Origin: Pseudomonas poae
GTDB lineage: Bacteria; Pseudomonadota; Gammaproteobacteria; Pseudomonadales; Pseudomonadaceae
NCBI GenBank assembly: GCA_004000515.1
Contig: CP034537.1
Coordinates: 3,858,001 to 3,922,000 of the forward strand
Direction of reading: 5' to 3'
DNA: 64,000 nt
Part shown: positions 26,783 through 36,978 of the stretch, piece after piece
Layout of the letters: every line of letters begins with the position of its first letter
Position numbering within the stretch: position 1 is the first letter of the stretch
Translations under genes and position numbers: made by a program
The notes under the pieces: model-generated
What the model saw: the letters and a program-made list of their open reading frames with translations, nothing else
What the model was told of the DNA's origin: nothing
The model's database searches: none

Positions 26783-28144
26783 TCAGGTAAAACGTGCAAC
26801 CCGCTCTAACGCCTTACCCGCTTGCTCCGGCAACCCAAGCGCCTCATACACCCGCACCAAACTCCGATTCGTCGGCACATCCCACCCGTCATACCGACGC
26901 CGCAACTCAAGCGTTTGCTGCGCCCCCAACCAATCCCCAACCCTCAACCGCGCATCCAGCTCCACCTGGGCAAACAGATCACGCTGGGCATGGCTGCCGC
27001 CGATCTCATTCAATCGGGGCAGGGCAACACTCAGTTGCTCCAGCGCTTGCGGCGCATCCCCACGCGCATGCGCCAGCAGTCCGCGTGCCAACGGCAAAGT
27101 CACCTCGCCCCACACCGGTCGTGCTGCCAGACTATGCTCGCGCAACGCCGCCAACAGTTCATCCGCCTCGGGCTTGCCGGCCCGCGCCAGGCCGTACAGG
27201 TATTGCACGCTGAGAAACGGCTGCACCGTATCCGCCACCCGCCGTTGCAGGTACGGCGCCAACGCCTGCCAACGCTCGCCCACATCAATGCCGGCCAGCT
27301 CCAACCGTGCCAGCAACGACACCGCCCCCACCTGGTCCTGGGAGTACTCCGGCAGGATGCCCCACACGTGCTGGTCGTAGATCTCCAGCACCCGCTGATC
27401 CTCACCCCGCGCCAGGTAGAACAACGCCAGGTGCCACCAGTTATGGGTGTACATGAACGAGTTCAAGCCCGCCCAGTGATGGGCCACGTTTTCCAGGAAC
27501 TCAGTGCCTTCCTCGATACGCCCCTGGGTCAGCATTACATGGGCCAGGGCGTGCTGGGCCCAAGGCTCGGAAGGTTGCAGGCGCAGGGCTTCGCGGGCGC
27601 TGGCTTCGGCTTCGTCGAGCAGGTGGCATTGCTCGTAGGCGAAGGCCAGCAGGCCGTGACTGTGGGCGATGTCGGGCGCGCCTGCAGTGGCCTTGAGGCC
27701 GATGCGCAGCAGTGCGGGCCAGTTGCCGCGGTTGAATTCCAGGTATTGGTTGAGTTTGGCCGCGAACAGGTCGCGGGGGTAGCGCTCGAGCAGGTGTTCG
27801 CTCAGGTGCAGGACCTGGTCAAGGTCGTCGTTGATCCAGGCCTGCAGCGCGGCCACGTACAACTGGGCGCGTGGGTGGTCGCTGTTCACGGCGGCGGCGC
27901 GCTGGCGGTAGTGCTCGGCCAGGGAGGGGCCTTCGGGGGACTCGATGAACATCAGCAACACGCCGGCGAAGGCGTTGGCCAGAGCAGAGTCGGGGTCGGT
28001 ATCGGCGGTGGCCAGAATGCCTTCGGCACGGGGCTGGTAGCCGAGGAAGCCGCCGATGAAATCGTCCAGGCCCTGGCGGGTGGAAGGGTCGCGGGTGTCG
28101 ATGGGGTTGCCCAGGTAATCCAGTGACATGGGGTTAAGGCTCAT
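26783..28144 (-). CDS. TTC38-like tetratricopeptide repeat protein
   Basis: A 453-residue soluble helical protein with TPR-type repeats (ALANAFAGVLLMFIESPEGP, AHSHGLLAFAYEQCHLLDEA, PWAQHALAHVMLTQGRIEEG). The segment HHWAGLNSFMYTHNWWHLAL is characteristic of the TTC38 family, of unknown function. No signal peptide. Two methionines at 28144 and 28129 are possible starts. It is divergent from the peptide ABC importer, with a REPIN in between. Confidence 0.75.
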   Translation of the reverse strand: MSLNPMSLDYLGNPIDTRDPSTRQGLDDFIGGFLGYQPRAEGILATADTDPDSALANAFAGVLLMFIESPEGPSLAEHYRQRAAAVNSDHPRAQLYVAALQAWINDDLDQVLHLSEHLLERYPRDLFAAKLNQYLEFNRGNWPALLRIGLKATAGAPDIAHSHGLLAFAYEQCHLLDEAEASAREALRLQPSEPWAQHALAHVMLTQGRIEEGTEFLENVAHHWAGLNSFMYTHNWWHLALFYLARGEDQRVLEIYDQHVWGILPEYSQDQVGAVSLLARLELAGIDVGERWQALAPYLQRRVADTVQPFLSVQYLYGLARAGKPEADELLAALREHSLAARPVWGEVTLPLARGLLAHARGDAPQALEQLSVALPRLNEIGGSHAQRDLFAQVELDARLRVGDWLGAQQTLELRRRYDGWDVPTNRSLVRVYEALGLPEQAGKALERVARFT

Positions 28145-28201
28145 GGGTTCAGAGGGGGATTACAGGGCAAACCCTGTGCCACCTGAGCACCGCAGATTTA
28201 C

Positions 28202-28290
28202 TGTGGGAGCTGGCTTGCCTGCGATAGCGCTGGGCCATTGATCACATCACTGGCTGATACACCGCTATCGCAGGCAAGCCAGCTCCCACA
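28202..28290. repeat. REPIN, ctggc family, in a 303-bp divergent intergenic region
   Basis: TGTGGGAGCTGGCTTGCCTG and its reverse complement flank a spacer of about 48 bp. The rest of 28145-28447 should contain the divergent promoters of the TPR gene and the ABC importer; GAGGAG precedes the 28448 start. Confidence 0.85.
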
Positions 28291-28447
28291 TTTGAACAAC
28301 GTTGCTGCTGCTTTTTGCACACTCGCGTGAACCACTGTGGATTTTTCGTCACTGAAATCATCCCCGACTCCAGTAACCCTTGGTCAAACCCCCATGGCAC
28401 AGCCCTTGCAAAATCCCTCCTAGAACTTTTCCATTCGAGGAGCCTTC

Positions 28448-30029
28448 ATGCGCCCATTCTCTTTTCGCCGTGTCCTTTCATCCGTGGGATTGTGCACCGC
28501 GTTGCTGGCCGGCCAGGCCCTGGCGCAACCCCAGGAGGGCGGGGTTCTGAACCTGGTGGCCCAACCCGAGCCGCCGTCGTTGATGCACGGCGTGGTCAGC
28601 CACGTGTCCACCCAATACGTGAGCGGCAAGGTGCTGCAAGGCCTGCTGACTTTCGACACCGACCTCAAACCCAAACCGGTATTGGCCAAGTCGTGGACCA
28701 TCTCGCCGGACGGCCTCACCTACACCTTCGAGCTGCAAGACAACGTGCACTGGCACGATGGCCCGGCGTTCACCGCCGATGACGTGGTGTTCAGCTTCCA
28801 GACCTTCTACCCCGAAGTAGACAAGCGCCTGGGTGGGATCATCACCGAGTACGTCGCCAGCATCACCGCCAAGGGCCCGCAGCAGGTGGTCTTCACCTTG
28901 AAGAAACCCTTCGCCCCCTTGCTCTCGGCTCTGGGCAGCGGCCTGCGCCCGGTGGTGCCCAAGCACCTCTACGAGAACACCGATTTTCGCAATAACCCCT
29001 ACAACCTGAAGCCGGTCGGCACCGGGCCGTTCGTGTTTGTGGAGTGGAAACGCGGCGCCTACATCAAGCTGGCCAAAAATCCCAACTACTGGAAAAGGGC
29101 CTGCCGCACCTCGACAGCATCATCTTTCACGTGATCCCCGACGGCTCTTCCCGCGCCGCTGCTTTCGAGCGTAACGACGTGCAAGTGCTGCGCAGTGGCG
29201 ATGCCGACTACTCCGACCTCAAGCGCCTCAGCGCGTTGCCGGATGTAAAGGCGTCGGAGAAAGGTTGGGAGCTGTATGCCGGCCTGGCCTTCCTGCAGAT
29301 CAACACGCGCAAGCCGCCGCTGAACAACCCCAAGGTGCGCCAGGCGATCCTGTATGCGCTGAACCGCCAGTTCATCGTCGATAACATTTTCTTCGGCTCG
29401 GGCAAGGTCGCCGAGGGCGAGTTTGTCTCTACCACGCCGTACCACGACCCGCAGTTGCCGCAGTACACCTACGACGTGAAAAGGCCAAGGCGCTGATCGC
29501 CGAGTCCGGTGTGGACGTGGGCGCGGTGCGTATCCGCTTGCTCAACGGTGAGAAGGGTGGTGCCTGGGAGCGCCTGGCCGAGTACACCAAGCAAGCCCTG
29601 CAACCCCTGGGCTTCAAGGTGCAAGTGGTGACGTCCGACGCCGCGACCTGGTTCCAGCGTGTGAGCGACTGGGACTTCGACCTGACCTACAACTTCATCT
29701 TCCAGATTGGCGACCCGTACCTGACCAGCGCCTATCTGTTCCGCTCCGACTACATCCTCAAGACCTCACCGTTCGCCAACGTCAGCGGCTACAACAGCCC
29801 CGAGGCCGACGCCCTGTGGGCCAAGCTTGCCGATACGCCGGAAGGTCCGGCGCGCACCCAGCTTTATAGCCAACTGGAAAACGTACTGAACACCGACCTG
29901 CCCATCGCGCCGATCTTTGAAATGCGCAACCAGACACTGTTTCACACGCAAGTGAAAAACCTGCTGCAGACCGCTACCAGCCTTAACGAAGACTACGAAA
30001 GCGTGTACCTCGACGCGCCTGCACCATGA
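28448..30029 (+). CDS. Oligopeptide-type ABC transporter substrate-binding protein (frame broken near 29095 and 29480)
   Basis: About 527 residues after restoring one A (YWKKGLPHLDSIIF) and one G (DVEKAKALIAESG). Signal peptide ends ...LLAGQALA. SBP family 5 (DppA/OppA-like) features: LAKSWTISPDGLTYTFEL, HWHDGPAFTADDVVFSFQTF, GTGPFVFVEWKRGAYI, LNNPKVRQAILYALNR. It is the first gene of a five-gene importer operon with a four-base overlap to the first permease. Ligands of the family include peptides, nickel and glutathione-like or opine compounds; not resolvable here. Confidence 0.8.
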
Positions 30030-31003
30030 ACGGCATGCTGTATTTCGGCGGGCGCCTGGTCAAGGCGCTGCTGATGGTGGTGGCGGTGCTGGTGCTGAGT
30101 TTCCTGTTGATCCGCCTGGCGCCGGGTGACCCGGCGTTGCTGCTGGCCGGTGAAGCGGGGGTCGACGATGTGCAGTTTATCGAGCAACTGCGCCAGACCA
30201 TGGGCCTGGATAAACCGCTGCTGCAGCAGTTGCTGATTTACCTGGGCAACGTCGCGCACCTGGACCTGGGCTATTCCTATCGCAACCAGACGTCGGTGTG
30301 GTCGCTGATCAGCGAGCGCTTGCCGGCGACGCTGGCGTTGATGGGCTCGGCGTTTGTGGTGTCGTCGGTGCTGGGCGTGACGTTGGGCGTGCTGGCTGCG
30401 CGGGCGCGGCGCAAGGGACATTGGCTGGATGGGTTGATTTCCCAGGGCGCCTTGTTGCTGTACGCGATGCCGCCGTTCTGGCTGGCGATGCTGCTGATCT
30501 TGCTGTTTTCGGTCAGCCTGGACTGGCTGCCGGCCTTTGGCATGGAAACCGTCGGCCAGGACTTCTCGCTGCTCGATCGCCTGCAGCATTTGCTGCTGCC
30601 GTGCCTGTCGCTGAGCGTGTTGTTCCTGGCGTTGTATATCCACCTGACCCGTGCTGCGGTGCTCGACGCCTTCAGCCAGGAATACGTGCGCACCGCCCAG
30701 GCCAAGGGCCTGCACCCGCGCCGGATTTTGTACGGGCATGTACTGCGCAATGCGCTGCTGCCGTTGGTGACGTTTGCTGGCATGCAGCCGGGCCAGTTGG
30801 CCAGCAGCATGTTGTTGGTAGAGGTGGTGTATTCCTGGCCCGGCCTCGGCCGCTTGATGTACGAGTCCCTGGCCCAGCGCGACTACGGGGTGCTGATGGG
30901 AGGCTTTCTGGTGATCTCGATTCTGGTGGTGAGCTTTAACGTGTTGACCGATGTGATATGCCGGTTCATCGACCCGCGCATTGCCGCCGGAGGGCAGGGC
31001 TGA
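30026..31003 (+). CDS. Oligopeptide-type ABC transporter permease (DppB-like)
   Basis: A 325-residue inner-membrane protein with six hydrophobic segments. The N-terminal pattern FLLIRLAPGDPALLLAGEAG and the EAA loop (EYVRTAQAKGLHPRRILYGH) are those of the DppB/OppB group. ATGA overlap with the binding-protein gene and TGATG overlap with the second permease indicate one operon. Confidence 0.85.
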   Translation: MNGMLYFGGRLVKALLMVVAVLVLSFLLIRLAPGDPALLLAGEAGVDDVQFIEQLRQTMGLDKPLLQQLLIYLGNVAHLDLGYSYRNQTSVWSLISERLPATLALMGSAFVVSSVLGVTLGVLAARARRKGHWLDGLISQGALLLYAMPPFWLAMLLILLFSVSLDWLPAFGMETVGQDFSLLDRLQHLLLPCLSLSVLFLALYIHLTRAAVLDAFSQEYVRTAQAKGLHPRRILYGHVLRNALLPLVTFAGMQPGQLASSMLLVEVVYSWPGLGRLMYESLAQRDYGVLMGGFLVISILVVSFNVLTDVICRFIDPRIAAGGQG

Positions 31004-31830
31004 TGGCGGTGTTCAGACGGTTTGTACGCCAGCCCTCGGCGCTGGCCGGTGCGGTGTATTTGTTGCTGTTGACGGCGCTGGCGCTGGCCGCGCCTTGGCT
31101 GGTCAACAGTTCGCCCTGGGAGATGAATACCCAGCCGATGTTGGCGCCGTTTCATGACGCATCCCATTGGTTGGGCAGCGACCTGCTCGGGCGCGACCTA
31201 GGCAGCGGCTTGCTGTACGGCGCCCGCGTATCCCTGGCGGTGGCCACCTTGTCGACTTTGGCGACCGTACTGATGGGCTTGATAGTGGGCGCCATCGCCG
31301 GTTACTTCGGCGGCTGGCTCGACGGCGTGCTGATGCGCGTCGCGGAGTTCTTCCAGATCGTTCCGCAACTGGTGCTGGCGGTGATCCTGGTGGCGGTGCT
31401 GGAACCTTCCCTGGGCACGATCGTGCTGGCGATTGCATCGGTGGCCTGGCCGCCGGTGGCGCGCCTGGTGCGCAGCGAGTTCCTGACCTTGCGCCAGCGT
31501 GAGTTCGTGCAGGCGGCGCGGGTACTGGGGCAGTCGCCGCTGGGGATCATTACGCAACAGATCCTACCGAATGCCTTGTCGCCGTTGCTCGTGGTCATGA
31601 CGTTTGTGATGGCGATGTCGATCCTCACCGAAGCCGCATTGGCGTTTCTCGGTTTAAGCGACCCCGAAGCCATGAGCTGGGGCTACATGATCAACGCCTC
31701 CCGTGGCCTGCTGCGGGACGCCTGGTGGATGAGTTTCCTTCCGGGGCTGGCGATTGTGCTGTGTGTGCTGGCGGTGAATCGGGTGGGCGAAGGCCTGCGC
31801 GTGGCGTTCGAACCGGGGAGGTCGCTATGA
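31003..31830 (+). CDS. Oligopeptide-type ABC transporter permease (DppC-like)
   Basis: 275 residues, DppC/OppC type: [20 protein letters not shown] near the N-terminus, EAA loop [40 protein letters not shown]. Start at 31003 couples to the DppB-like stop (TGATG). Followed by the first ATPase with four-base overlap. Confidence 0.85.
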   Translation: MAVFRRFVRQPSALAGAVYLLLLTALALAAPWLVNSSPWEMNTQPMLAPFHDASHWLGSDLLGRDLGSGLLYGARVSLAVATLSTLATVLMGLIVGAIAGYFGGWLDGVLMRVAEFFQIVPQLVLAVILVAVLEPSLGTIVLAIASVAWPPVARLVRSEFLTLRQREFVQAARVLGQSPLGIITQQILPNALSPLLVVMTFVMAMSILTEAALAFLGLSDPEAMSWGYMINASRGLLRDAWWMSFLPGLAIVLCVLAVNRVGEGLRVAFEPGRSL

Positions 31831-32649
31831 CGTTATTGAGTGTCGAACACCTGCGTATCGCCTTGCCGGCGGGTGCGGACCGCAGCCATGCGCTGTATGA
31901 CCTGTCGCTGCAACTGCGCAGCGGTGAATGTTTGTGTGTGGTGGGCGAGTCCGGTTCGGGCAAATCGATGTTGGCCAAGGCGCTGCTGCGCCAATTGCCC
32001 ACGCCGTTGACGGTGGAAAGCGGACGCCTGGTGTTTCGTGATGAAGACTTGGCCAACCGTAGCGAAGCAGCGATGCGCGAACTGCGCGGGCGCGATATCA
32101 GCATGGTGTTCCAGGAGCCGATGAGCGCGCTGAACCCGCTGTTGCGCGTCGGCGAGCAGATCGATGAGACCCTGCGTGCCCACGGGGTCAAATCCTCGCG
32201 CGAACGTCGCCAGCGCGTGGTGGACTTGCTCGGTTATGTCGGCCTGCCCGACCCCGAGCGCTTGCGTCTGGCGTATCCCTTTGAACTCTCCGGTGGCCAG
32301 CGCCAGCGGGTGGTGATCGCCATGGCCCTGGCGTTCGATCCGGCGCTGCTGATTGCCGACGAGCCCACCTCGGCGCTGGATGTGACCACACAGGCGCAGA
32401 TCCTCGACCTGTTGCGCAAAAATCCAACAGGACAAGGGCATGGCGTTGTTGTTTATCACCCATGACTTTGCCGTGGTCGAGGCGATTGCCGACCGCGTGC
32501 TGGTGCTGGAAAAAGGCGTGTCGGTGGAGCAAGGCAGTGCCCGGCAGGTATTGCGCGAGCCCAAGGCTGCGTACACCCGGCAACTGTTGGCGGCGGTGTC
32601 CGCCGAACCGTTGGCGCCGCGCGGTTTGGTCGAGGGCCGGTGGTGCTAA
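31827..32649 (+). CDS. Oligopeptide-type ABC transporter ATPase (DppD-like; frame broken near 32424)
   Basis: About 273 residues after deleting one A from the A run at 32419-32423 ([20 protein letters not shown]). Walker [10 protein letters not shown]-loop [12 protein letters not shown], signature LSGGQRQR, Walker [13 protein letters not shown] and the switch histidine are all present. Energises import with the next ATPase, whose GTG start overlaps its stop. Confidence 0.85.
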
Positions 32650-33410
32650 AGGCCGCGCAACTGGGCAAGGTGTTTCGCAGCCGCAACGGTTGGTGGGGCA
32701 AGCGCACCACCCAGGCGTTGGACGCGGTGCAGTTGGAGCTGCACGAAGGTGAAACTCTGGGCATTGTCGGCGAGTCGGGCTCGGGCAAGTCGACCTTGGG
32801 TCGCTGCCTGGTGCGCTTGCTGCGGGCCGACAGCGGGCACATCCACTGGCTGGGCCAGGACGTTGCCGAGTTGTCGGAAGCGCGGCTGCGGCCGTTGCGC
32901 AGCGCTGTGCAGATGATCTTCCAGGACCCGTTCGCCTCGCTCAATCCACGCCAGACCGTGGGCCGCATCATCATGACCGGGCCCTTGGTGCAAGGACATT
33001 CAAAGGGCGAAGCTGAGCAACGTGCGCGGGAATTGCTGACCTTGGTCGGCTTGCCGGCCACCGCGTTTGAGCGCTACCCCATGAGTTCTCCGGCGGCCAG
33101 CGCCAACGCATCGGCATCGCCCGCGCCTTGGCGGTGGAGCCCAAGGTGCTGATCGCCGATGAATGTGTGTCGGCGCTGGATGCGTTGATCCAGGTGCAGA
33201 TCCTGGAACTGCTGGAGTCGCTGCAACGGCGCTTGAAGTTGAGCATCGTGTTCATCACCCACGACCTGCGCGTTGCGGCGCGGCTGTGTGACCGCATTGC
33301 GGTGATGCAAAACGGGCGGGTGGTGGAGCAGGGCGAGACGGCGGTTGTTTGCGGATGCACGGCATCCTTACACCCGAACGCTCCTGCAATCCGTGATTGC
33401 CGAGGTGTAG
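32640..33410 (+). CDS. Oligopeptide-type ABC transporter ATPase (DppF-like; frame broken near 33080 and 33345)
   Basis: About 256 residues after restoring one C ([20 protein letters not shown]) and removing one T ([20 protein letters not shown]). Walker [11 protein letters not shown]-loop [16 protein letters not shown], Walker [13 protein letters not shown] (Cys in place of the common Pro, as in several DppF homologues). Start is GTG at 32640 or 32643. Completes the importer; a REPIN follows 10 bases after the stop. Confidence 0.8.
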
Positions 33411-33420
33411 GTGATCTAAA

Positions 33421-33509
33421 TGTGGGAGCGGGCTTGCTCGCGAATGCGGTGGGTCAGTGACCTATATTTTGATTGACACACCGTATTCGCGAGCAAGCCC
33501 GCTCCCACA
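33421..33509. repeat. REPIN, cgggc family
   Basis: TGTGGGAGCGGGCTTGCTCG and its reverse complement flank about 45 bp, directly after the ABC importer operon, where it may act as a transcript-end hairpin. Confidence 0.85.
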
Positions 33510-33547
33510 TTTTTGACCGAGTTTATTAATCGAGGTATGTGGTGTTT

Positions 33548-34385
33548 ATGAGTGCCCAATTTACAGACTTACCCATAGTGCGCGGCCAGCCTGTGGCAAT
33601 CCGCCCCCACCGCACCCTGAGCATCGCGCACCACCCAGGCACCACCCAACCCGACACCGTGGTGTTTTTCTGCCATGGCGCCGGCGGCAACAAGGACCAA
33701 TGGCGCCTGCAATGGCAAGCGCTCAAGGCCGAAGGCTACAGCCTGGTAGCGTGGGACTTGATGGGCCACGGTGACAGCCCCCGCCCACGTGACGATCAGG
33801 CCTACGCCTGGCCCGAATTGGTGGCGGACTACCTGGCGCTCCTGCAGCGTTATGCAGGAGCGCGAAACCTGATCGTCGCGCACTCCTTCGGCACGGGCCT
33901 GAGCCTCAGCGCGTTGCTGGCCAAGCCGACGATCACAATCAACGCGGCGTTGCTGCTTGGCACCCAGTTGCATCGGCCGGCGGTCAGTGGCGGGCTGATG
34001 TCGTTGCCCGCGTGGATCCTGGAGTGGCTGCGCCCGGTCCTGGCCAAGGGCTTTCGCGAACGCGCCTGGCATGCCACGGCCGACCCGGCGCTGGTGGCCT
34101 ACGAAGAAAAAACTCACCGAGCGCAATCGCCTGCACATGTTCAAGGCACTGACCAAAAACGCCGAATGGCCGGACGCCGACCTGATCCCCACGTTGGTGT
34201 TGCCGGTCAGCGTGTTGGCCGGTGACAGCGACGGCCTCACCCCTGCCAGCGGCGGTCAAGCCCTGGCTGGCCAGTTGCCGAATGCGGACTTTCAGGTGCT
34301 GGAAGCCTGTGGTCACCAGTTGATGTTGGAAAAACCGGACGCGGTGCTGAAAGCATTCAACAAACTGCTGGCAAAGGCCTTATAA
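33548..34385 (+). CDS. Alpha/beta hydrolase (frame broken near 34113)
   Basis: About 278 residues after removing one A from the A run at 34108-34113 (YEEKLTERNRLHMFKALTKN). Oxyanion block FFCHGAGGNKDQW, DLMGHGDSPRP, nucleophile elbow AHSFGTGLS with Ser near residue 118, acid AGDSDGLTP and catalytic His in EACGHQLMLEKP. The fold is that of cytosolic esterases/hydrolases acting on small substrates. No close functional partner nearby; substrate unknown. A GTG at 33539 is an alternative start. Confidence 0.75.
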
Positions 34386-34527
34386 CTCAAAAATTTTTGC
34401 TATTCGATTCAGCTATTGGATTGTTCATGAGGTAATGCATTTAATTCGGGACCTAACTCATTGTTGTTCGGAATAAATCAGTCCTTTCGGGCTGTAATGA
34501 GCCAGCGTTCCGCCTTAGAGATTAGCC

Positions 34528-35454
34528 ATGAGCAACCCCGTTGCCCCCGAGCCCCTGATCCGCCTGCGTGATCTGTGCAAGACCTTTGGTGCCCAGCGGG
34601 CGCTGGACGGGGTCAGCCTGGATATTTACCCCGGCGAAGGGGTGGCATTGCTGGGGGCAGCGGGCGCGGGCAAATCGACCCTGGTGAAGATTCTCAGTGG
34701 GACCTTGGCCCCGGATTCCGGTGAAGTCTGGGTCGATGGCCAACGGCAACGCTTTGTTTCGCCCTTGTCGGCGCGGCGAGTCGGCATTGTGGCGGTCCAT
34801 CAAAACCCTGATGACGCCATCGCCCCCGGCCTGAGCGTGGCCGAAAACCTGCTGCTCGACGAACTCGGCCAACCCGACGCCGACTTTCTGCTCAATCGCA
34901 AAAGCCTGCTGCAACGTGCCGAAACCATCGCTGCAGGGCTGGGCCTGGAGCTGCCGCTGCAACACCCGGTAGAGCGTCTCGGCCTGGCGGACCGCCAACT
35001 GCTGGTGCTGGCCCGGGCGTTCGTGCTGCAACCCAAGCTGCTGGTTCTCGACGAGCCCACCGCCGCCTTGTCGGAAGCCGACGCCGAACGCCTGCTCGGC
35101 CTGATCGACAGCCAACGTGCGCGAGGCGTGGCGATCCTGTACATCTCCCAACGCCTGTCCGACCTGCAACGAGTGACCAACCGCGCCATCGTGTTGCAGG
35201 AAGGCAGGCTGACCAGCGACCTCAATACCCGCCACTTGCCAACGGCGGCGTACACGCTATTTGGCGATGTGGCCGAACAGGCAGCGGTGACGCCGGACAA
35301 GGCCTTGCCGGTGCCGTTTCTGGAACGGTTTACCCGCGCCGGGTTTATCCGCAATCGGGCGGAGGGGAAGGCGGTGCAGGAGCAGGTGGCGGGGTTGGGA
35401 ACCGGCGTCGCGCCAGTCGAAGTCCTGGATCCGGCAAAGACCAAGCGCACTTGA
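34528..35454 (+). CDS. Orphan sugar-type ABC ATPase
   Basis: 308 residues with one ABC domain of the RbsA/MglA type: CKTFGAQRALDGVSLDIYPG, Walker A GAAGAGKST, VHQNPDDAIAPGLSVAENLL, Walker B LLVLDEPTAALSEADAERLL and switch region ILYISQRLSD. The signature is degenerate (RLGLADRQLL in place of LSVGQ). RbsA-type proteins normally carry two ABC domains (about 500 residues); here only one is followed by a tail of about 70 unrelated residues. No permease or binding protein is adjacent. It may serve a transporter elsewhere or be a relic. Confidence 0.7.
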   Translation: MSNPVAPEPLIRLRDLCKTFGAQRALDGVSLDIYPGEGVALLGAAGAGKSTLVKILSGTLAPDSGEVWVDGQRQRFVSPLSARRVGIVAVHQNPDDAIAPGLSVAENLLLDELGQPDADFLLNRKSLLQRAETIAAGLGLELPLQHPVERLGLADRQLLVLARAFVLQPKLLVLDEPTAALSEADAERLLGLIDSQRARGVAILYISQRLSDLQRVTNRAIVLQEGRLTSDLNTRHLPTAAYTLFGDVAEQAAVTPDKALPVPFLERFTRAGFIRNRAEGKAVQEQVAGLGTGVAPVEVLDPAKTKRT

Positions 35455-35455
35455 G

Positions 35456-36978
35456 TCAGTGTGCCGAGGGCACGAACGCCACACTCCCACCGTCACGCTT
35501 GTGAAACAACCGCTCGCCGTTGTCCGGCCGGGTGGTGATCACCTGATGATCCTTACCCAGGTAGGCCAGGGGCGTTGGGTCGTCCTTGGAGAACTGCGCG
35601 ACGATAATCGTGCGCTGCGGGTCAAAGGCCTTGCCGCTGGTTTTTTCCAGCCAGGCCATGAATGCAGCACTGTCGCCCTGGCGTGGGAAATCCAGGGCCT
35701 CGGGTACGTAGTAGAACGGTTTGCCGCCGTTCTGCAGGTACATCGGCACCTTGTTGTCCACTTCCACTAACACCATTTGCCATTGGTCCCACGGGGCGCT
35801 TTTAACTGCCTCTGCGTGCACGTCCTCGACGAAGCCCGTCACGCCGCCATTGCCGTTGCTCCACGGATAGGCCACGCCAAGGACCAGCAGCATCAATGCC
35901 GCAGCGATGGCAAAGCCCCTGTTCCAGCGTGGCCAACTGGCCGGTTGGGTGTGCAGGCGCTCACTGAGCCACCAGGCGCCGAGCAATTGGGCGAACGGCA
36001 CCAGGGGCAATACGTAGTAGCTGCGTCGGCTGCCGCTGGCGGTAAAGAACACGAACAACAGGCCCAGGCCCCACACCAGCCAACGTACGTTGGGGGTGTC
36101 TGGCGCCAGTGCCGCAGCGCCAGCCACAGGCCGAGCAACCAGCAGGGCACCCATGGCAGGGTGTAGGCCGGCAGGTAGATCAGGTAGGTGTAGATCGGGC
36201 CCATGTGGTCGAAAGGATCGAAGAAGCGCACCACGTTTTCACGGAACACCAGCGCCAATCCGCTCTGGCCATAGGTGGGCGTGCCGTACAGATGGGACAG
36301 CACGAACGGCACGGCGTACACCGCGCCGGCGATCAGCATCGCCAGCAGCAGGCGCAGGTTGAGGTGACGTTTGTAGCGCTGCTCGCCGAGCAGGTGCGGC
36401 AACAGCACCAGGGCAGGCAGCACGAAGCCGATCAGGCCCTTGAGCAACGAGGTCAACGACAGCAGCAGGAAGAACACCGTGTAGCGCCAAAGCCGCGTGT
36501 CATCGGGCCCGCGCCAATACCACCAGACCGCCGCCAGCACACCGCACACGGTGAGCACGTCCGCCGTGGCCACTCGGGCCCAGAACAGGAAGTAGAAGGT
36601 GGTGGCGAGCATCCAGCCGGCGATCAACCCGGTGCCTTTGCGAAACAACTGCTCGCCGATCAGGTACACCAGCCACACGCTCAGCCAGGCACCGATCACC
36701 GAAGGCAGGCGCAGCGACCACGGGCCGAGGCCACCCATCAGGTGCGCCGTGCCGGTGATCAGCCAGTAGGAGGGCAGGGGTTTGTCGTAATACGGGCCGC
36801 CCTTGAGGTACGGGTCGAAGTAGTCGCCGCTTTGCAGCATCTGCAAGGCGATGTTCGCCCAGCGGCTTTCCGGGCCCCACAGGTCGCGAGCGCCCAGGCC
36901 CGTCAGCAGGAGCAGGGCCGTGACACCCAGCAGCAAGAGCAGGGCGCCGCGTTCGGTCTTGCAGAAGGGCCGCATCAT
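35456..36978 (-). CDS. GT39/ArnT-like glycosyltransferase (frame broken near 36095)
   Basis: About 507 residues after restoring one C near 36095 (LRHWRPDTPNVRWLVWGLGL). Polytopic inner-membrane protein with the periplasmic catalytic loop signature DLWGPESRWANIALQMLQSG and YYDKPLPSYW typical of dolichyl/undecaprenyl-phosphate-sugar transferases. A soluble periplasmic C-terminal region follows. Overlaps the arnT stop-start junction by four bases, so the two are co-translated. Probably transfers a sugar from a lipid carrier to lipid A or another envelope acceptor. Confidence 0.75.
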
